Assembly (NCBI RefSeq): GCF_003121405.1
Contig: NZ_QBUY01000019.1
Coordinates: 40,489-104,488, forward strand
DNA length: 64,000 nt
Source of the DNA: Paraburkholderia sp. C35
Lineage (GTDB): Bacteria; Pseudomonadota; Gammaproteobacteria; Burkholderiales; Burkholderiaceae
Direction of reading: 5' to 3'
Numbering within the stretch: the first letter of the stretch is position 1; every line of letters starts with the position of its first letter. A program made the translations under genes and the position numbers. A model generated the notes under the pieces. It was not told the DNA's origin. It ran no database searches and saw only the letters and a program-made list of their open reading frames with translations. Positions 38,023 to 47,812 of the stretch are shown one piece after another.

Positions 38023-38047
38023 GAAGTTCAGACGATTGCAGCAATCG
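38015..38047 (-). promoter_or_regulatory. Candidate vgrG2 promoter with overlapping 15-bp palindrome
   Basis: On the reverse strand TTGCTG (38044-38039) and TATTAT (38020-38015) are 18 bp apart, about 42 nt before the vgrG2 start. CGATTGCAGCAATCG (38033-38047) is a perfect palindrome with 7-bp arms covering the -35 hexamer, so a protein bound there would block transcription. Confidence 0.45.
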
Positions 38048-38268
38048 GATTTTTAATGGGCAATTTCAGGCGGACGTTATTACTTGTTGATTAGATGATT
38101 TAAAGAAGAATCGGTAAGAATCGCCATTGCATTGCTTCCGGCATTTAACATTTTCCGAATGATCGCGAATGTCACCGAATTGACTTTTTGATGCGATTTA
38201 TGCGAATTGCCTGGTTAAAGCTGCCGGGCGGTAATGGCTAGTGCCCGGCGAATCATGTTGTCATCACG

Positions 38269-39186
38269 TCAAGATGCGCTTCCCATATGCGTATGCAGAA
38301 AACGCGCGGCGAGATCGAGCGCATGGCGCGCGGCTTCAAGCTCCTCGACATTCATCTGAAACACGTGATGCATGTCCGCCCACTCCTGAAGCGCCACGTC
38401 GTGGCCGCGAGCATGCGCTTGCTGTGCATAGCGCAATGCATCGTCGTAGAGAATTTCGTCGGCGCCGACCTGAATAAGCAACGGTGGAAGCGCATTGGGA
38501 ATATCGAGCAGCGGCGACGCGCGCGGATCATCCTTCGCCGCCGCACCGATATAGCCGCGTGCGGCTTCGCGCAACGCGCCTGCGTCGAGCAGTACTTCGG
38601 ACGCAGCGCGTTCATGGATGCTGGCACCGCTCAAAGTCAAATCCGTCCACGGCGAAAACACCACCGCGGCGCAAGCATCGCGAGTGCGTGCCAGCGTCGC
38701 GAGCGTCAATCCGCCGCCGGCGGAATCGCCGATCACGCCGACTCTCGCATATTGCTCGCGCAGACGCGCGACCGCACCCACTGCGAGATCGATCGCACCG
38801 GGCAAGGCCGTTTCGGGCGCGAGCGGATACTCGAGAATGAATGCGGTGCGCCGCGCCCGCGCCGCGATCTGGCTGACGAAGCCGCGATACGCGGGCGCCG
38901 TGCCCATCATGTATGCACCGCCGTGCAGATAGAGCAGTGCCTGATCGTCGATGGCATTGGCGGGCACGCAGATCCAGCCTGGCAACGCTGGATCAGTAGA
39001 CGGATGCAGCGACACATCGGCAAGCGGCGGCGTGCCTGCAAAAAACGCATCGTAAGCGACTCGCGGCGCCGCGGCCGCGAGCGGCCCCGACCAGAAACGC
39101 CGGAACGTTTCGAGCAGCGCGGGCACGGCATCGCGATCGGCTTTGGAAAGGGCGAACACCTCATGCTGTATCGAATGGCTCGTCAT
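38269..39186 (-). CDS. Alpha/beta-hydrolase, hormone-sensitive-lipase-like esterase
   Basis: A 305-residue esterase. The oxyanion motif HGGAYMMG begins at His88 and the nucleophile is Ser155 in GDSAGGG, with a later Asp (GADEILYDD) and His (MHHVFQM) to complete the triad. There is no signal peptide. ATG 39186 has GAGGG 4 nt upstream. It lies 7 nt beyond the GMC dehydrogenase stop, so the isochorismatase-like, GMC and esterase genes form one leftward operon. It may hydrolyse an ester intermediate of that pathway; the substrate is unknown. Confidence 0.88.
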   Translation of the reverse strand: MTSHSIQHEVFALSKADRDAVPALLETFRRFWSGPLAAAAPRVAYDAFFAGTPPLADVSLHPSTDPALPGWICVPANAIDDQALLYLHGGAYMMGTAPAYRGFVSQIAARARRTAFILEYPLAPETALPGAIDLAVGAVARLREQYARVGVIGDSAGGGLTLATLARTRDACAAVVFSPWTDLTLSGASIHERAASEVLLDAGALREAARGYIGAAAKDDPRASPLLDIPNALPPLLIQVGADEILYDDALRYAQQAHARGHDVALQEWADMHHVFQMNVEELEAARHALDLAARFLHTHMGSAS

Positions 39187-39193
39187 GATTCCC

Positions 39194-40690
39194 TCACGGC
39201 GCAGCGAACACGCGAACCGCAACGTGCTCGGCAATCATCATCGTGGTCAGATTGGTCGGCGCACTCGGGATCCCGGGCATGATCGACGCATCGACCACCA
39301 TCAGGCCAGCGACGCCATGCACGCGCGCGTTGCTATCCACCACGCCATCGTCGCCCATCGGCACCGTCGATGTCGGATGTGCATAAGCGTCGAGATTGCG
39401 CAGGATCGCCGCTTCGAGATCGGCGTCGGACACCGCTGCGCCGGGCGTCATTTCTTCGGCGACTGTGGCGGAGAATGCCTTCGAGCGGCCAATGCGGCGT
39501 GCAATCTTCACGCACTCGATCATGCGGCGGCGATCACGCTCCGTCGCCAGAAAGTTGTAGACGATGCGCGGCGCGCTGCGCGGGTTCCGATCCGTCAGAC
39601 GCACATGACCGAGCGATTCCGGCTGCGTGACCGACGCGGCCAGCACGAGCGCGCCGCCCGTCGGCGAGAGCGCCGGATCGAACAGATGCGTTGCGGACAC
39701 ATGCAGATCGAGATCGCCAGGCATCGCTTCGGACGAAGCCGCCCAGAGAATCGCGCCAGCAGCCGGAAACATACCGTTCATGCCTGGCTTCAACGCGTAG
39801 ATGTTGTAGTAGAACGGATGCTCCTGCAGGCGCTCGCCGACAGGCAGATCGGCGAGCACAGGAATCTCGAGTTCATTCAGATGCGCGGCCGGCCCGATGC
39901 CCGAGCGCATCAGAATCGCGGGGCTGCCGAACGCGCCTGCCGAAAGCACCACCGTTTCCGCGCGATAGTGTTTGCCGTTCACGTCGATCACGCCCGTGGC
40001 GCGACCGCCTTCGATCAACACGCGGTCGATCTCGACACCGCCTTCGATGGTCAGATTGGGACGCGCGCGCACGCCATCGTCGAGAAACGCGATGCCTGTA
40101 TTGATGCGGCGACCCGAGATCACGTTGAGCGGATACGGCGACACGCCTGCCTGCTCCTCGCCGTTGAAGTCTTCGACATACGCGAAGCCGCATTCCAGCG
40201 CGCCGTCAACGAAAGCGTTCACGGCAGGCGTCAACTCGTCGCGCCGCCGCTGGCGCACAGGCAGCGGGCCGTGGCGGCCGCGATAACGATCGTCGCCGTC
40301 GGGCGTGTTCTCGATCGCCTTGAAGCAGTCGAGTACGTCGTCGAACGTCCAGCCTTCGATGCCGCGTGCAGTCCATTTGGCGAAGTCGGCGGGACGCGCG
40401 CGCATGGCCACGGCCGCATTGATCGACGAGCAACCGCCGAGTGCTTTTGCGCGCCATGCTGGAATGGTCTGGCCGCCTTCGAACGTGTCGGCGTGATAGC
40501 CCCAGTCGTGTGCGGCATCGCCTGCCGCGTGATCGGCATTCCACAACACAGCGGGAAACTGGTTCGGCCGATACGCATTGCCCGCTTCGAGCAACAGCAC
40601 GCGGCGCGTCGGCTCGCTGGTCAGTCGGTTCGCGAGCACCGCACCCGCCGAGCCACCACCGACGATGATGATGTCGTAAGTGCTGTTCAT
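39194..40690 (-). CDS. GMC-family flavin alcohol dehydrogenase
   Basis: A 498-residue GMC oxidoreductase. The FAD fingerprint [16 protein letters not shown] begins at residue 8. The [15 protein letters not shown] signature lies near residue 83. The catalytic region near 440-450 reads [10 protein letters not shown], with His in the position expected for the base. Its ATG overlaps the stop of the isochorismatase-like gene (ATGA), so the two are translationally coupled. It is only distantly like the GMC gene at 9508, so it is not a recent copy. Confidence 0.9.
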   Translation of the reverse strand: MNSTYDIIIVGGGSAGAVLANRLTSEPTRRVLLLEAGNAYRPNQFPAVLWNADHAAGDAAHDWGYHADTFEGGQTIPAWRAKALGGCSSINAAVAMRARPADFAKWTARGIEGWTFDDVLDCFKAIENTPDGDDRYRGRHGPLPVRQRRRDELTPAVNAFVDGALECGFAYVEDFNGEEQAGVSPYPLNVISGRRINTGIAFLDDGVRARPNLTIEGGVEIDRVLIEGGRATGVIDVNGKHYRAETVVLSAGAFGSPAILMRSGIGPAAHLNELEIPVLADLPVGERLQEHPFYYNIYALKPGMNGMFPAAGAILWAASSEAMPGDLDLHVSATHLFDPALSPTGGALVLAASVTQPESLGHVRLTDRNPRSAPRIVYNFLATERDRRRMIECVKIARRIGRSKAFSATVAEEMTPGAAVSDADLEAAILRNLDAYAHPTSTVPMGDDGVVDSNARVHGVAGLMVVDASIMPGIPSAPTNLTTMMIAEHVAVRVFAAP

Positions 40691-41304
40691 CGCGCGAACC
40701 CCTCGGCGACCTGGCCCATCAACGTGGCGAACGGCATGTCGAGCGCGGCATAGACTTCGAGTGCTTTCGGGTCGGCGTTGTCGGCCATGATCTCGACCAT
40801 CAGCGTCGCGTAGTCGGACACTTCAATGCCGAGCGCAGTGAGCCGCGCAAGTCCCGCTTCGTGCTTGTACGCGCTGAACGTGCCACATGCATCGAGTGCG
40901 ACGATGGGCTGATAACCTTCCTCGCGCGCGGAGATCGCCGGCAGGGACGCACACACTTCGAAGCTGAGTCCCGCCATGATCAGATGATCGCGGCCGGCCG
41001 CCTTGACCTTCTCGACGAAGCGCGGCTCGTCCCACGCGTTGACCGTCGAGCGGTCGAGGATATCGGCATCGCCGAGCGCCGCGCGCAATTCGGGGATCGT
41101 TGGACCCCACATGCTGTCGCGCGCCGTCGTCACGGCGATCACGGGCAGACCCAGCGCTTGCGCGGCCTTCGCCAGTCCGACCACGTTGTGCTTCAGTTCA
41201 CCGACACCGATATCGCGCACGCCGGTGAACAACCCGACCTGATGATCGATCAGCAGCACAGCGGTGTTGTCGCGGGTCATGCGGGTTCTCGTCTGGGGCT
41301 TCAT
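40687..41304 (-). CDS. Isochorismatase-superfamily cysteine hydrolase (YcaC-like)
   Basis: A 205-residue protein. The catalytic Asp20 (LLIDHQVGLF), a Lys near residue 100 and the nucleophile Cys118 (SFEVCAS) match the Asp-Lys-Cys triad of this superfamily. YcaC-type members are uncharacterised amidases or hydrolases. ATG 41304 is chosen because GGAG lies 6 nt upstream. It is first in a three-gene leftward operon with a GMC dehydrogenase and an esterase, divergent from a LysR gene 160 nt away. A decomposition pathway for an amide or carbamate is possible, but inferred. Confidence 0.88.
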   Translation of the reverse strand: MKPQTRTRMTRDNTAVLLIDHQVGLFTGVRDIGVGELKHNVVGLAKAAQALGLPVIAVTTARDSMWGPTIPELRAALGDADILDRSTVNAWDEPRFVEKVKAAGRDHLIMAGLSFEVCASLPAISAREEGYQPIVALDACGTFSAYKHEAGLARLTALGIEVSDYATLMVEIMADNADPKALEVYAALDMPFATLMGQVAEGFAR

Positions 41305-41464
41305 CGTCGTCTCCGTGGATGGGTCAGAACGGAGCTTAGACGGCTCACCGTGCGAAACAAGATGCCGTGCGTAGACGCTGTGTGCAATCCATTGGACGAT
41401 GCGCCGTGTAACATCACTCACGCTTGCCATGCCAATCACGTCATACGTATTCGGGAACCCGCCC

Positions 41465-42409
41465 ATGCTGGATCTCAACGACATGTACTACTTCGTGCAG
41501 GTGGTCGATCACAAGAGCATCACGGCTGCCGCACGTGCACTCGCATTGCCGAAGTCGACGATCAGCTACCGCGTGAACCAGCTCGAAGCGCAACTCGGCG
41601 CGCGGCTCATCAATCGCACGTCGCGCCAGTTCGCGGTGACGGAGATCGGCGCGGAGTTCTACGCGCATGCGCGCTCGATGTTGCAGGAGGCGCTCGCGGC
41701 GGAGTCGGTGGTGCGTCAGCGCATGCTGTCGCCGAGCGGACTGGTGCGGATCTCGACGGCCGTGGCCACCGCGCAGTTCGCGCTGCGTAGTGTGTTGCCG
41801 CGCTTCTGCGAGCGCTTCCCGAAAGTGCGTTTGATGGAGCGTCTGTCCGATGTCGAAGTCGATGTCGTGGCGGAAGGATTCGACATTGCGATTCGTGCGC
41901 ACAGTCATCCGTTGCAGGACTCGACGCTCGTGCAGCGACCGCTTGCGCCGACACCGTGGATGCTGTTCGCCAGCCCCGATTTCTTCGATGGTGCGAAGTT
42001 GCCCGAAGAACCGGGTGACATCGCCGAGCGCCGTTCGCTCTTCATGGTGCGTGACGGCGTGCCTTATGAATGGACGTTGCGCCGGGACGATACGGTGCAA
42101 ACCGTGCGCGTGTCGCCTGTGCTGATGACGGGTTGCATGCTCACGCTGAAGGACGCTGCTGTCGCGGGACTCGGCATCGTCGCGTTGCCAGGCTATGTGT
42201 GCAAGGAAGAACTTGCGCAAGGTCGTCTGATGCGTGTTCTGCCCGAATGGACCTGCGGCGATGCGCAACTCACCGCGCTCGTGCCGTATGGGCAGAATCA
42301 GTTGCCGTCGGTGCGCGCGTTGCTGGATTTTCTCGTGCAGGAGATTCCGCCATTGCTGTCGATGGATGGATGTTTTCCGTTACGTGAATCGGGAAGGCGG
42401 GTCGAATAG
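41465..42409 (+). CDS. LysR-family transcriptional regulator
   Basis: A 314-residue LTTR of the CrgA/DmlR-like branch. The winged helix (about residues 1-60) contains SITAAARALALPKSTISYRV. The effector domain follows from about residue 88. The start at 41465 (MLDLNDMYYF) fits the family; the open frame upstream adds 22 unsupported codons. It is divergent from the isochorismatase/GMC/esterase operon and is its probable regulator. I see no perfect dyad in the 160-nt divergent region. Confidence 0.9.
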   Translation: MLDLNDMYYFVQVVDHKSITAAARALALPKSTISYRVNQLEAQLGARLINRTSRQFAVTEIGAEFYAHARSMLQEALAAESVVRQRMLSPSGLVRISTAVATAQFALRSVLPRFCERFPKVRLMERLSDVEVDVVAEGFDIAIRAHSHPLQDSTLVQRPLAPTPWMLFASPDFFDGAKLPEEPGDIAERRSLFMVRDGVPYEWTLRRDDTVQTVRVSPVLMTGCMLTLKDAAVAGLGIVALPGYVCKEELAQGRLMRVLPEWTCGDAQLTALVPYGQNQLPSVRALLDFLVQEIPPLLSMDGCFPLRESGRRVE

Positions 42410-42655
42410 GTTGGCACGCGTAATCCGGTCTCCGTCCGCTCTATATCTCGCCGGACATTTCGCAATTCTTTTAATTGCACAAGACGCTCGATCATGACGA
42501 TCACAGGCGCGTCAAATCCACATCAAAAACCCATTTATTGGCAGCTTGCCGGGAGGCATATCGCTTTGGGTTCTGCGCTTTAGCGTTTAATTGAAGTGCA
42601 AAGTCAAAAACGGAAAGACGATCGCTGTTGTCCACGTCCGATCAAGGAGACAGTT

Positions 42656-43312
42656 ATGAAAAAGCCACTTCTGATGGTGCTTTTGTTGTTGGCTGCCGCT
42701 TTGGCATCGTGTGGCGGCGACGACCACGCTCCTACCAGATTGCGGGTTTTACACGCGTCTCCTGATGCACCGAATGTCGACGTATATGTGGACGATGCGA
42801 AGGTGTTGTCTAACGTGCCTTACCCGACATTATCCAGTTATCTCGTCGTGGCGCCGGGCACACATAACGTCAAGGTCAATGCGGCAGGAACCACAACGAC
42901 CGTTATCAACGTTTCGCCCAATCTTGCCAACAGCACCGCATATACCGCGATCGCTGCGAACTTCGTCGCCAATATCCAGCTGCTGCTCGCAGTAGACGAC
43001 ACATCTGCGCCGCCCGCCGGGCAAGGTCGTGTGCGGGTAATTCACGCGGCACCGGATGCCGGTCCTGTCGACATTCTCGTCAATGGACAGAAGGTTCTAT
43101 CCAATGTGCCATTCGCCACGATAAGCAGTTATCTGGCACTGCCCGCAGGAACGTATAACGTTCAGGTCAATGTGGCCGGCACAACAATCACGGCTATTCA
43201 GGCCAATTTGACCTTGGCGGCAGGTACTAACTACTCGGCTGTCGCAATCGGCTCGGTAAAGACGGCAGCGACCAATCCACTGACGTTAAAAGTTCTCACC
43301 GACGGACAATAG
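42656..43312 (+). CDS. DUF4397 lipoprotein
   Basis: A 218-residue lipoprotein. The signal sequence ends in a lipobox LASC with Cys20. Two tandem DUF4397 repeats follow (VLHASPDAPNVDVYVDDAKVL and VIHAAPDAGPVDILVNGQKVL), each an Ig-like beta-sandwich. AAGGAGAC precedes the ATG. The second-position residue after Cys is Gly, so outer-membrane sorting is expected. The function of DUF4397 proteins is unknown; they are thought to be surface or carbohydrate-associated. It appears to be transcribed alone. Confidence 0.88.
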   Translation: MKKPLLMVLLLLAAALASCGGDDHAPTRLRVLHASPDAPNVDVYVDDAKVLSNVPYPTLSSYLVVAPGTHNVKVNAAGTTTTVINVSPNLANSTAYTAIAANFVANIQLLLAVDDTSAPPAGQGRVRVIHAAPDAGPVDILVNGQKVLSNVPFATISSYLALPAGTYNVQVNVAGTTITAIQANLTLAAGTNYSAVAIGSVKTAATNPLTLKVLTDGQ

Positions 43313-43433
43313 AACATCGGTTAAATGCACCGGCATGATTTAGAGTCGGGCGACGAAGCAAACCGTTTTATCGAAGCGATCAATATCCGCTTTCCGGCAC
43401 GCTCGCCGCCCAGGCCGTCACATCCAGCTGATG

Positions 43434-43712
43434 TTATTCAGCGTTCACCGCGTCCTTGAAAGCCTTGCCTGCGGTGAACTTGACCGTCTTCGCCGCCGGA
43501 ATCGTGATCGTCTCGCCAGTCGACGGGTTGCGACCCGTCCGTTCGGCGCGCGCGCCCGTCGAAAACGAGCCGAATCCGATCAACTGGACTGTTTCGCCGC
43601 GCATGACCGCATTGGTCACGGCTTCGAGAATGGCATCAATCGCTTCGCCTGTGCTGGCCTTGCTTGCGCCTGTGGTTGTTGCAACGGCATCAATCAGTTC
43701 GTGTTTGTTCAT
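43434..43712 (-). CDS. HU-family nucleoid DNA-binding protein
   Basis: A 92-residue HU protein, the normal length. [11 protein letters not shown], the LIGFGSF turn and the DNA-arm region [16 protein letters not shown] are all diagnostic. AAAGGGAA precedes the ATG. It bends and compacts DNA as a dimer. It stands alone between a lipoprotein and a hydrolase operon. This is one of several HU paralogues expected in Burkholderiales, so no specific symbol is given. Confidence 0.95.
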   Translation of the reverse strand: MNKHELIDAVATTTGASKASTGEAIDAILEAVTNAVMRGETVQLIGFGSFSTGARAERTGRNPSTGETITIPAAKTVKFTAGKAFKDAVNAE

Positions 43713-44149
43713 TTGTCAGTTTCCCTTTGAGCAATAACATCCCCATGCTGGCGGACCGGAGGTCACCCTACCGCACGTGCGTCGGTCTGGCAACATCCGA
43801 GTTGACGGCAGTCAGATCCGGCATCGGGCGGAGGTAGCCGCCGAATAGCCGCATAAAGACAGGCGCGGCCAGAATCGCGCATGGGCCAGCATGATACCAA
43901 CCTCGGCCCCGCACACCACGCCAGCCATTCCCGCCCCGAGCCAATCTTCCGGGGCATGCCTGCAAAGCATACCACCCCGCCTACAAAGTCTTTTTCCCCG
44001 TCGCGCGAGACGCCTACATTACGTTGCAGAACGGTGCAACACGAAACACGGCCGGGACGCAGCAAGCATCCGCGTGCCTCTCCAGCCCATACGTTTCAGC
44101 TATATCGCGCCGCCAGATCCACACCGGATTTCTGAAAAGGACAACTGTC
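43713..44149. other. 437-nt gap without a supported gene
   Basis: The gap holds the HU promoter on its left and the leader of the hydrolase operon on its right. Frames of up to 100 codons exist on the reverse strand, but none has a ribosome site, a family resemblance or normal codon use. I see no tRNA or strong hairpin. Confidence 0.5.
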
Positions 44150-45016
44150 ATGAATCAAGTCACTCACCATACCGCGCCGACCCGGTTCGTCGAAGCGAAC
44201 GGCATCCGCTTCGCGTATCGCCGCTTTGGCCAGCCAAACGGCGTGCCGCTCGTGATGAACATCCACTTCACGGGCACGATGGACCACTGGGATCCCGCCG
44301 TCACCGACGGCCTTGCGCAACACCGCGAGGTGATCCTCTTCAACAATGCGGGCATTTCCAGCAGTTCGGGTACGGTACCTGAATCGATCGAGGAAATGGC
44401 CGCCAATGCGGCTGCGTTCATCGAAGCGCTCGATCTGAAGCAGGTCGACGTGCTCGGCTTCTCGATGGGCGGCCTGATCGCGCAGGAACTGGCGATCTCG
44501 AAGCCGCAACTGGTGCGCAAGGTGATCCTCGTCGGCACCGGCCCGCGCAGCGGCGAAGGCATGGTGACGCTCACGCCGGAAGCACAGGAGATCTTCAGCG
44601 CGTCCTACGCGCATCCCGACGATTTGTGGCTGCGCGTGCATTTCGCGCCTTCCGAAGCGAGCCAGGCAGCAGGCCGTGGCTTTGTCGAGCGTTTCCGTCT
44701 GCGCACGGAAAACCGCGATCCCGAAGCCAACGACAAGGTCGCGCCCGCCCAACTTGCCGCGCTCGCCAAATGGGGTGCGCCGCGCGAGAACCCGTACGAC
44801 TACCTCGATGCGCTGAAGCAGCCAACACTCGTCATCAACGGCGACAACGACGTGATCATCTATTCGATCAACTCGTGGATCCTGCAGCAGCACATCTCGA
44901 ACGCGCAACTGATCATCTATCCGGACGCCAATCACGGCTCGCTTTACCAGTATCCCGAGCGTTTCGTCGCACACGTCGATCAGTTTCTTTCGGAAGCTGA
45001 CGCACACAACGCGTAA
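44150..45016 (+). CDS. Alpha/beta-hydrolase
   Basis: A 288-residue alpha/beta-hydrolase. The nucleophile elbow is GFSMGG with Ser105. Asp in INGDNDVII and His in DANHGSL complete the triad. The oxyanion region is NIHFTGTMDHWD, more like haloperoxidase or meta-cleavage hydrolases than lipases. AAAAGGACAA precedes ATG 44150. It is first in a rightward set (hydrolase, SDR, MFS carrier, GST) with gaps of 30, 30 and 105 nt. The substrate is unknown. Confidence 0.88.
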   Translation: MNQVTHHTAPTRFVEANGIRFAYRRFGQPNGVPLVMNIHFTGTMDHWDPAVTDGLAQHREVILFNNAGISSSSGTVPESIEEMAANAAAFIEALDLKQVDVLGFSMGGLIAQELAISKPQLVRKVILVGTGPRSGEGMVTLTPEAQEIFSASYAHPDDLWLRVHFAPSEASQAAGRGFVERFRLRTENRDPEANDKVAPAQLAALAKWGAPRENPYDYLDALKQPTLVINGDNDVIIYSINSWILQQHISNAQLIIYPDANHGSLYQYPERFVAHVDQFLSEADAHNA

Positions 45017-45046
45017 CGCACTCATCACATTCAAAGGAATTTCATC

Positions 45047-45793
45047 ATGACTACGCTGACAGGCAAGACCGCGCTCGTCACGGGCGCATCACGCGGCATT
45101 GGCCGCGCCACGGCCATCGCACTCGCACAGGCCGGTGCGCGCGTGCTGGTTCACTACAGCAGCGCGGAGCAGGCCGCCGACGATGTGGTCCAGTCCATCC
45201 GTGCAGCAGGCGGACAGGCCGACAAGGTCGCCGCCGATCTGCGCGACGCCAACGGTCCGCACGAACTGGCAACGCGCGTTCGCGCACTGATCGGCACGCG
45301 GCTCGACATCGTGATCGCTAACGCAGGGATTTCGAAGGCTGCGTCGATCGAAGACACCACTGTCGAAGATTTCGACAACCTGTTCGCCGTCAATGTGCGC
45401 GCGCCGTTCTTCCTCGTGCAGCAACTGTTGTCCGTGCTCGGCGACGGAAGCAGCGTGGTGTTGCTGTCGTCGCTGGCTGCGCGCGCGTCGGTCAACAATC
45501 TTTCTGCCTATGCGTCCACCAAAGGCGCCGTCGATACGCTCGTGCGTCATTTTGCATCGGCACTCGGCGAACGCGGGATTCGTGTCAATGCAATTGCGCC
45601 GGGCGTCGTCGAAACGGATATGTCGAACTTCGCGAAGACCGACGCGGGCCGCGATTTCACGCTCGGCATGCAGGCGCTCAAGCGTGTTGCGCAACCCGCC
45701 GACATCGCCGGTGCCGCGGTGTTTCTCGCGTCCGACGAAGCACGCTGGGTGACGGGCGACACGCTGCGCGTCGACGGCGGCTCGAAGCTCTGA
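45047..45793 (+). CDS. Short-chain dehydrogenase/reductase
   Basis: A 248-residue classical SDR. TGASRGIG (12-19) binds the cofactor, NAG lies near residue 90, and Ser, Tyr and Lys of the active site are seen in VLLSSLAARAS and YASTKGA. The C-terminal VTGDTLRVDGG is typical of 3-oxoacyl-ACP-reductase-like members. It begins 30 nt after the hydrolase stop with AAAGGAAT upstream. The pairing with a hydrolase, an exporter-type MFS and a GST is often seen in detoxification sets (inference). Confidence 0.92.
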   Translation: MTTLTGKTALVTGASRGIGRATAIALAQAGARVLVHYSSAEQAADDVVQSIRAAGGQADKVAADLRDANGPHELATRVRALIGTRLDIVIANAGISKAASIEDTTVEDFDNLFAVNVRAPFFLVQQLLSVLGDGSSVVLLSSLAARASVNNLSAYASTKGAVDTLVRHFASALGERGIRVNAIAPGVVETDMSNFAKTDAGRDFTLGMQALKRVAQPADIAGAAVFLASDEARWVTGDTLRVDGGSKL

Positions 45794-45823
45794 ACGCGTG
45801 CGCGAGCCGTCGGGAGAACACGT

Positions 45824-47059
45824 ATGACATCTCACGCACCCATCCCGCCGCGCTCGCGCGCAGCCTTCTGGACCGCGGCGTGCGTCATTGTCCAGACGCT
45901 CTGGACGAGCGCCGCGCCTGCAATGAGTTACGCGTGGTACGCGCACGCCTGGCACATCGGCAATACGACGATCTCCGCGATCTTCGCCGCTTACCCTGTC
46001 GTGGTCGCGCTCACATTGCTTGGACTGGGCGGCATGTCCGATGCCATCGGACGGCGCACCACCTTGCTGCTGGGTCTCGCGGCATCGATTGCGGGTGTCG
46101 CGTCGTTCGCACTCGCGCAGAGTGTCGTCGCACTGTTCGTCGGGCGCCTCTTCATGGGCCTGGGTGTCGGGCTGGCAGCCGGTCCGGCATCGGCGGCCTT
46201 GCTCGATCACGCGCCGGCAGGCGACCGTTCGTTCGCCAGCGCGATCAATACCTGCGCACAGGCTTTCGGACTGGCTGCTGCAGCCATCGCAGGCGGTGCG
46301 CTGATCGAATACGCTCCCGACCCGGCTCACGGCACCTTCAGGCTGCTACTGCTGTTGCTGGCTGCGCTGTTTGCGGCGTGCTGGGTATGTTTGCCTCGCA
46401 CTGAACGTGTCGTGTCGACACCGACGAAGCTTCGCACCGCACGGCTCTCGCGCACCACGCGGGCCATCGCACTGCGAGCAGCACCGCCTGTGATGTCGGC
46501 GTTCATCGTCGGTACGGTGATGCTGTCGCTGGGAGCGCAGATCGCGCGCGAACTGGTGCACTCGCAAAACATGCTGGTCAACGGTGTCGTGATCGCGTCG
46601 TTTGCGATTGTGTGGGGTGTCACGAGTCTCGTTGCCAAAGGCGCGCATCGTCATCGCGCGATACGTGCAGGCAGCACGGCTGCTTGTGCATCGATGCTGC
46701 TGCTTGCCGTGGCTGCGCAGGTTCACTCGCTGCTCTTTCTGATTCTCTCCGTTGTCGCTGCCGGCGTGGGCTACGCGCTGCTCTTTCTTAGCGGCCTCGC
46801 GCTTGTCAGCGAGCACATCGACGATCAGCACAAGGCGCTGTCGCTATCGCTGCTGTATTTCGCAGGCTACGCGATGCAAGGCATGACGGCGCTCGCGCTC
46901 GGCATGGCGGCCTCGCATGTCGGCCTGCGCGAAGCCGTCACGTATGGCGCCATGGCGATTTCGGTCCTGTGCGCGTTGACGGGATTCACCGCCGGTCCGC
47001 TCGCAACAGCTGCCGGCGATAACGCGCCACGCCAACCAGACGACCGGCGAGCCGCTTGA
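45824..47059 (+). CDS. MFS transporter, drug-efflux-like
   Basis: A 411-residue protein with about 12 hydrophobic helices. The loop 2-3 motif GLGGMSDAIGRRTT matches the MFS signature. The central loop near residues 195-215 is basic. GGGAGAAC precedes ATG 45824. The size and the neighbours (SDR, hydrolase, GST) suggest export of a small toxic compound, but direction and substrate cannot be read from sequence. The gene ends with a hydrophilic tail of about 15 residues. Confidence 0.85.
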   Translation: MTSHAPIPPRSRAAFWTAACVIVQTLWTSAAPAMSYAWYAHAWHIGNTTISAIFAAYPVVVALTLLGLGGMSDAIGRRTTLLLGLAASIAGVASFALAQSVVALFVGRLFMGLGVGLAAGPASAALLDHAPAGDRSFASAINTCAQAFGLAAAAIAGGALIEYAPDPAHGTFRLLLLLLAALFAACWVCLPRTERVVSTPTKLRTARLSRTTRAIALRAAPPVMSAFIVGTVMLSLGAQIARELVHSQNMLVNGVVIASFAIVWGVTSLVAKGAHRHRAIRAGSTAACASMLLLAVAAQVHSLLFLILSVVAAGVGYALLFLSGLALVSEHIDDQHKALSLSLLYFAGYAMQGMTALALGMAASHVGLREAVTYGAMAISVLCALTGFTAGPLATAAGDNAPRQPDDRRAA

Positions 47060-47164
47060 ACATAACACTGTGCGTCGGCACGGAAAAAACGCAGGAAAAC
47101 ACTTGCCCGCAAATCACAAGCTGCGTGGGCAAACCATGATTATTTCATCGAACAGGAACAGAAC

Positions 47165-47812
47165 ATGAGTACCGATCTCACGCTTTATGAATCGAAGGCC
47201 TCGCCGAATGCGCGCCGGGTCCGCATTTTTCTCGCCGAAAAAGGCATCGAGCTCTCCACCCGACTCGTCGATCTCGGGGCGAAAGAACAATTCTCCGACG
47301 CCTATGTAGCGATCAATCCTCGTCGTCAGGTGCCTGCGCTCGTGCTGGAAGACGGCACGACGATCGGCGAAGTGCCGGCGATCTGGCGTTACATCGAGGA
47401 AGCGTATCCGCAGACGCCCGCGCTGCTCGGCACGACGCCGCAACAAAAAGCACTCGTCGCCATGTGGGAGCGGCGCGCTGAACTAGACGGCTTTGCAGCC
47501 GTGATGGAAGGTGTACGCAATGCCGTAGCCGGTTTGAAAGGCCGTGCGCTGTCGGGTCCACATGCGTACGAGCAGATTCCTGACATCGTCGAGCGCAGCA
47601 AGCTGCGTGTGGCCAACTTCTTTGCAGACTTCAACGATCGCCTGAAGCAGGTGCCGTTCGTTGCGGGCGATGCATTCTCGGTTGCCGACATCACAACGCT
47701 GGTGACAATCGATTTTGCAGGGGGCGGCATGAAGATGACTATTCCGGCCGATTGCGACGCGCTGCAGCGCTGGTATGAAAAGGTGTCGGCCCGCCCGTCG
47801 TCCAAAGCATAG
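47165..47812 (+). CDS. Glutathione S-transferase
   Basis: A 215-residue GST. The N-terminal thioredoxin fold (residues 4-80) begins LTLYESKASPNARRV, where Ser takes the usual position of the glutathione-activating residue. NPRRQVPALVLEDGTTIGE gives the cis-Pro turn. The helical domain follows to residue 210. It lies 105 nt after the MFS gene, and an inverted repeat (TTGCCC/GGGCAA, 47103-47132) in that gap may terminate or regulate. It probably conjugates or isomerises an electrophile using glutathione. Confidence 0.9.
   Translation: MSTDLTLYESKASPNARRVRIFLAEKGIELSTRLVDLGAKEQFSDAYVAINPRRQVPALVLEDGTTIGEVPAIWRYIEEAYPQTPALLGTTPQQKALVAMWERRAELDGFAAVMEGVRNAVAGLKGRALSGPHAYEQIPDIVERSKLRVANFFADFNDRLKQVPFVAGDAFSVADITTLVTIDFAGGGMKMTIPADCDALQRWYEKVSARPSSKA

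Noticed and set aside
43763..44065. A 100-codon reverse-strand frame in the gap after HU
   Set aside because: It has no ribosome site, Cys/Arg-rich composition and no family resemblance.
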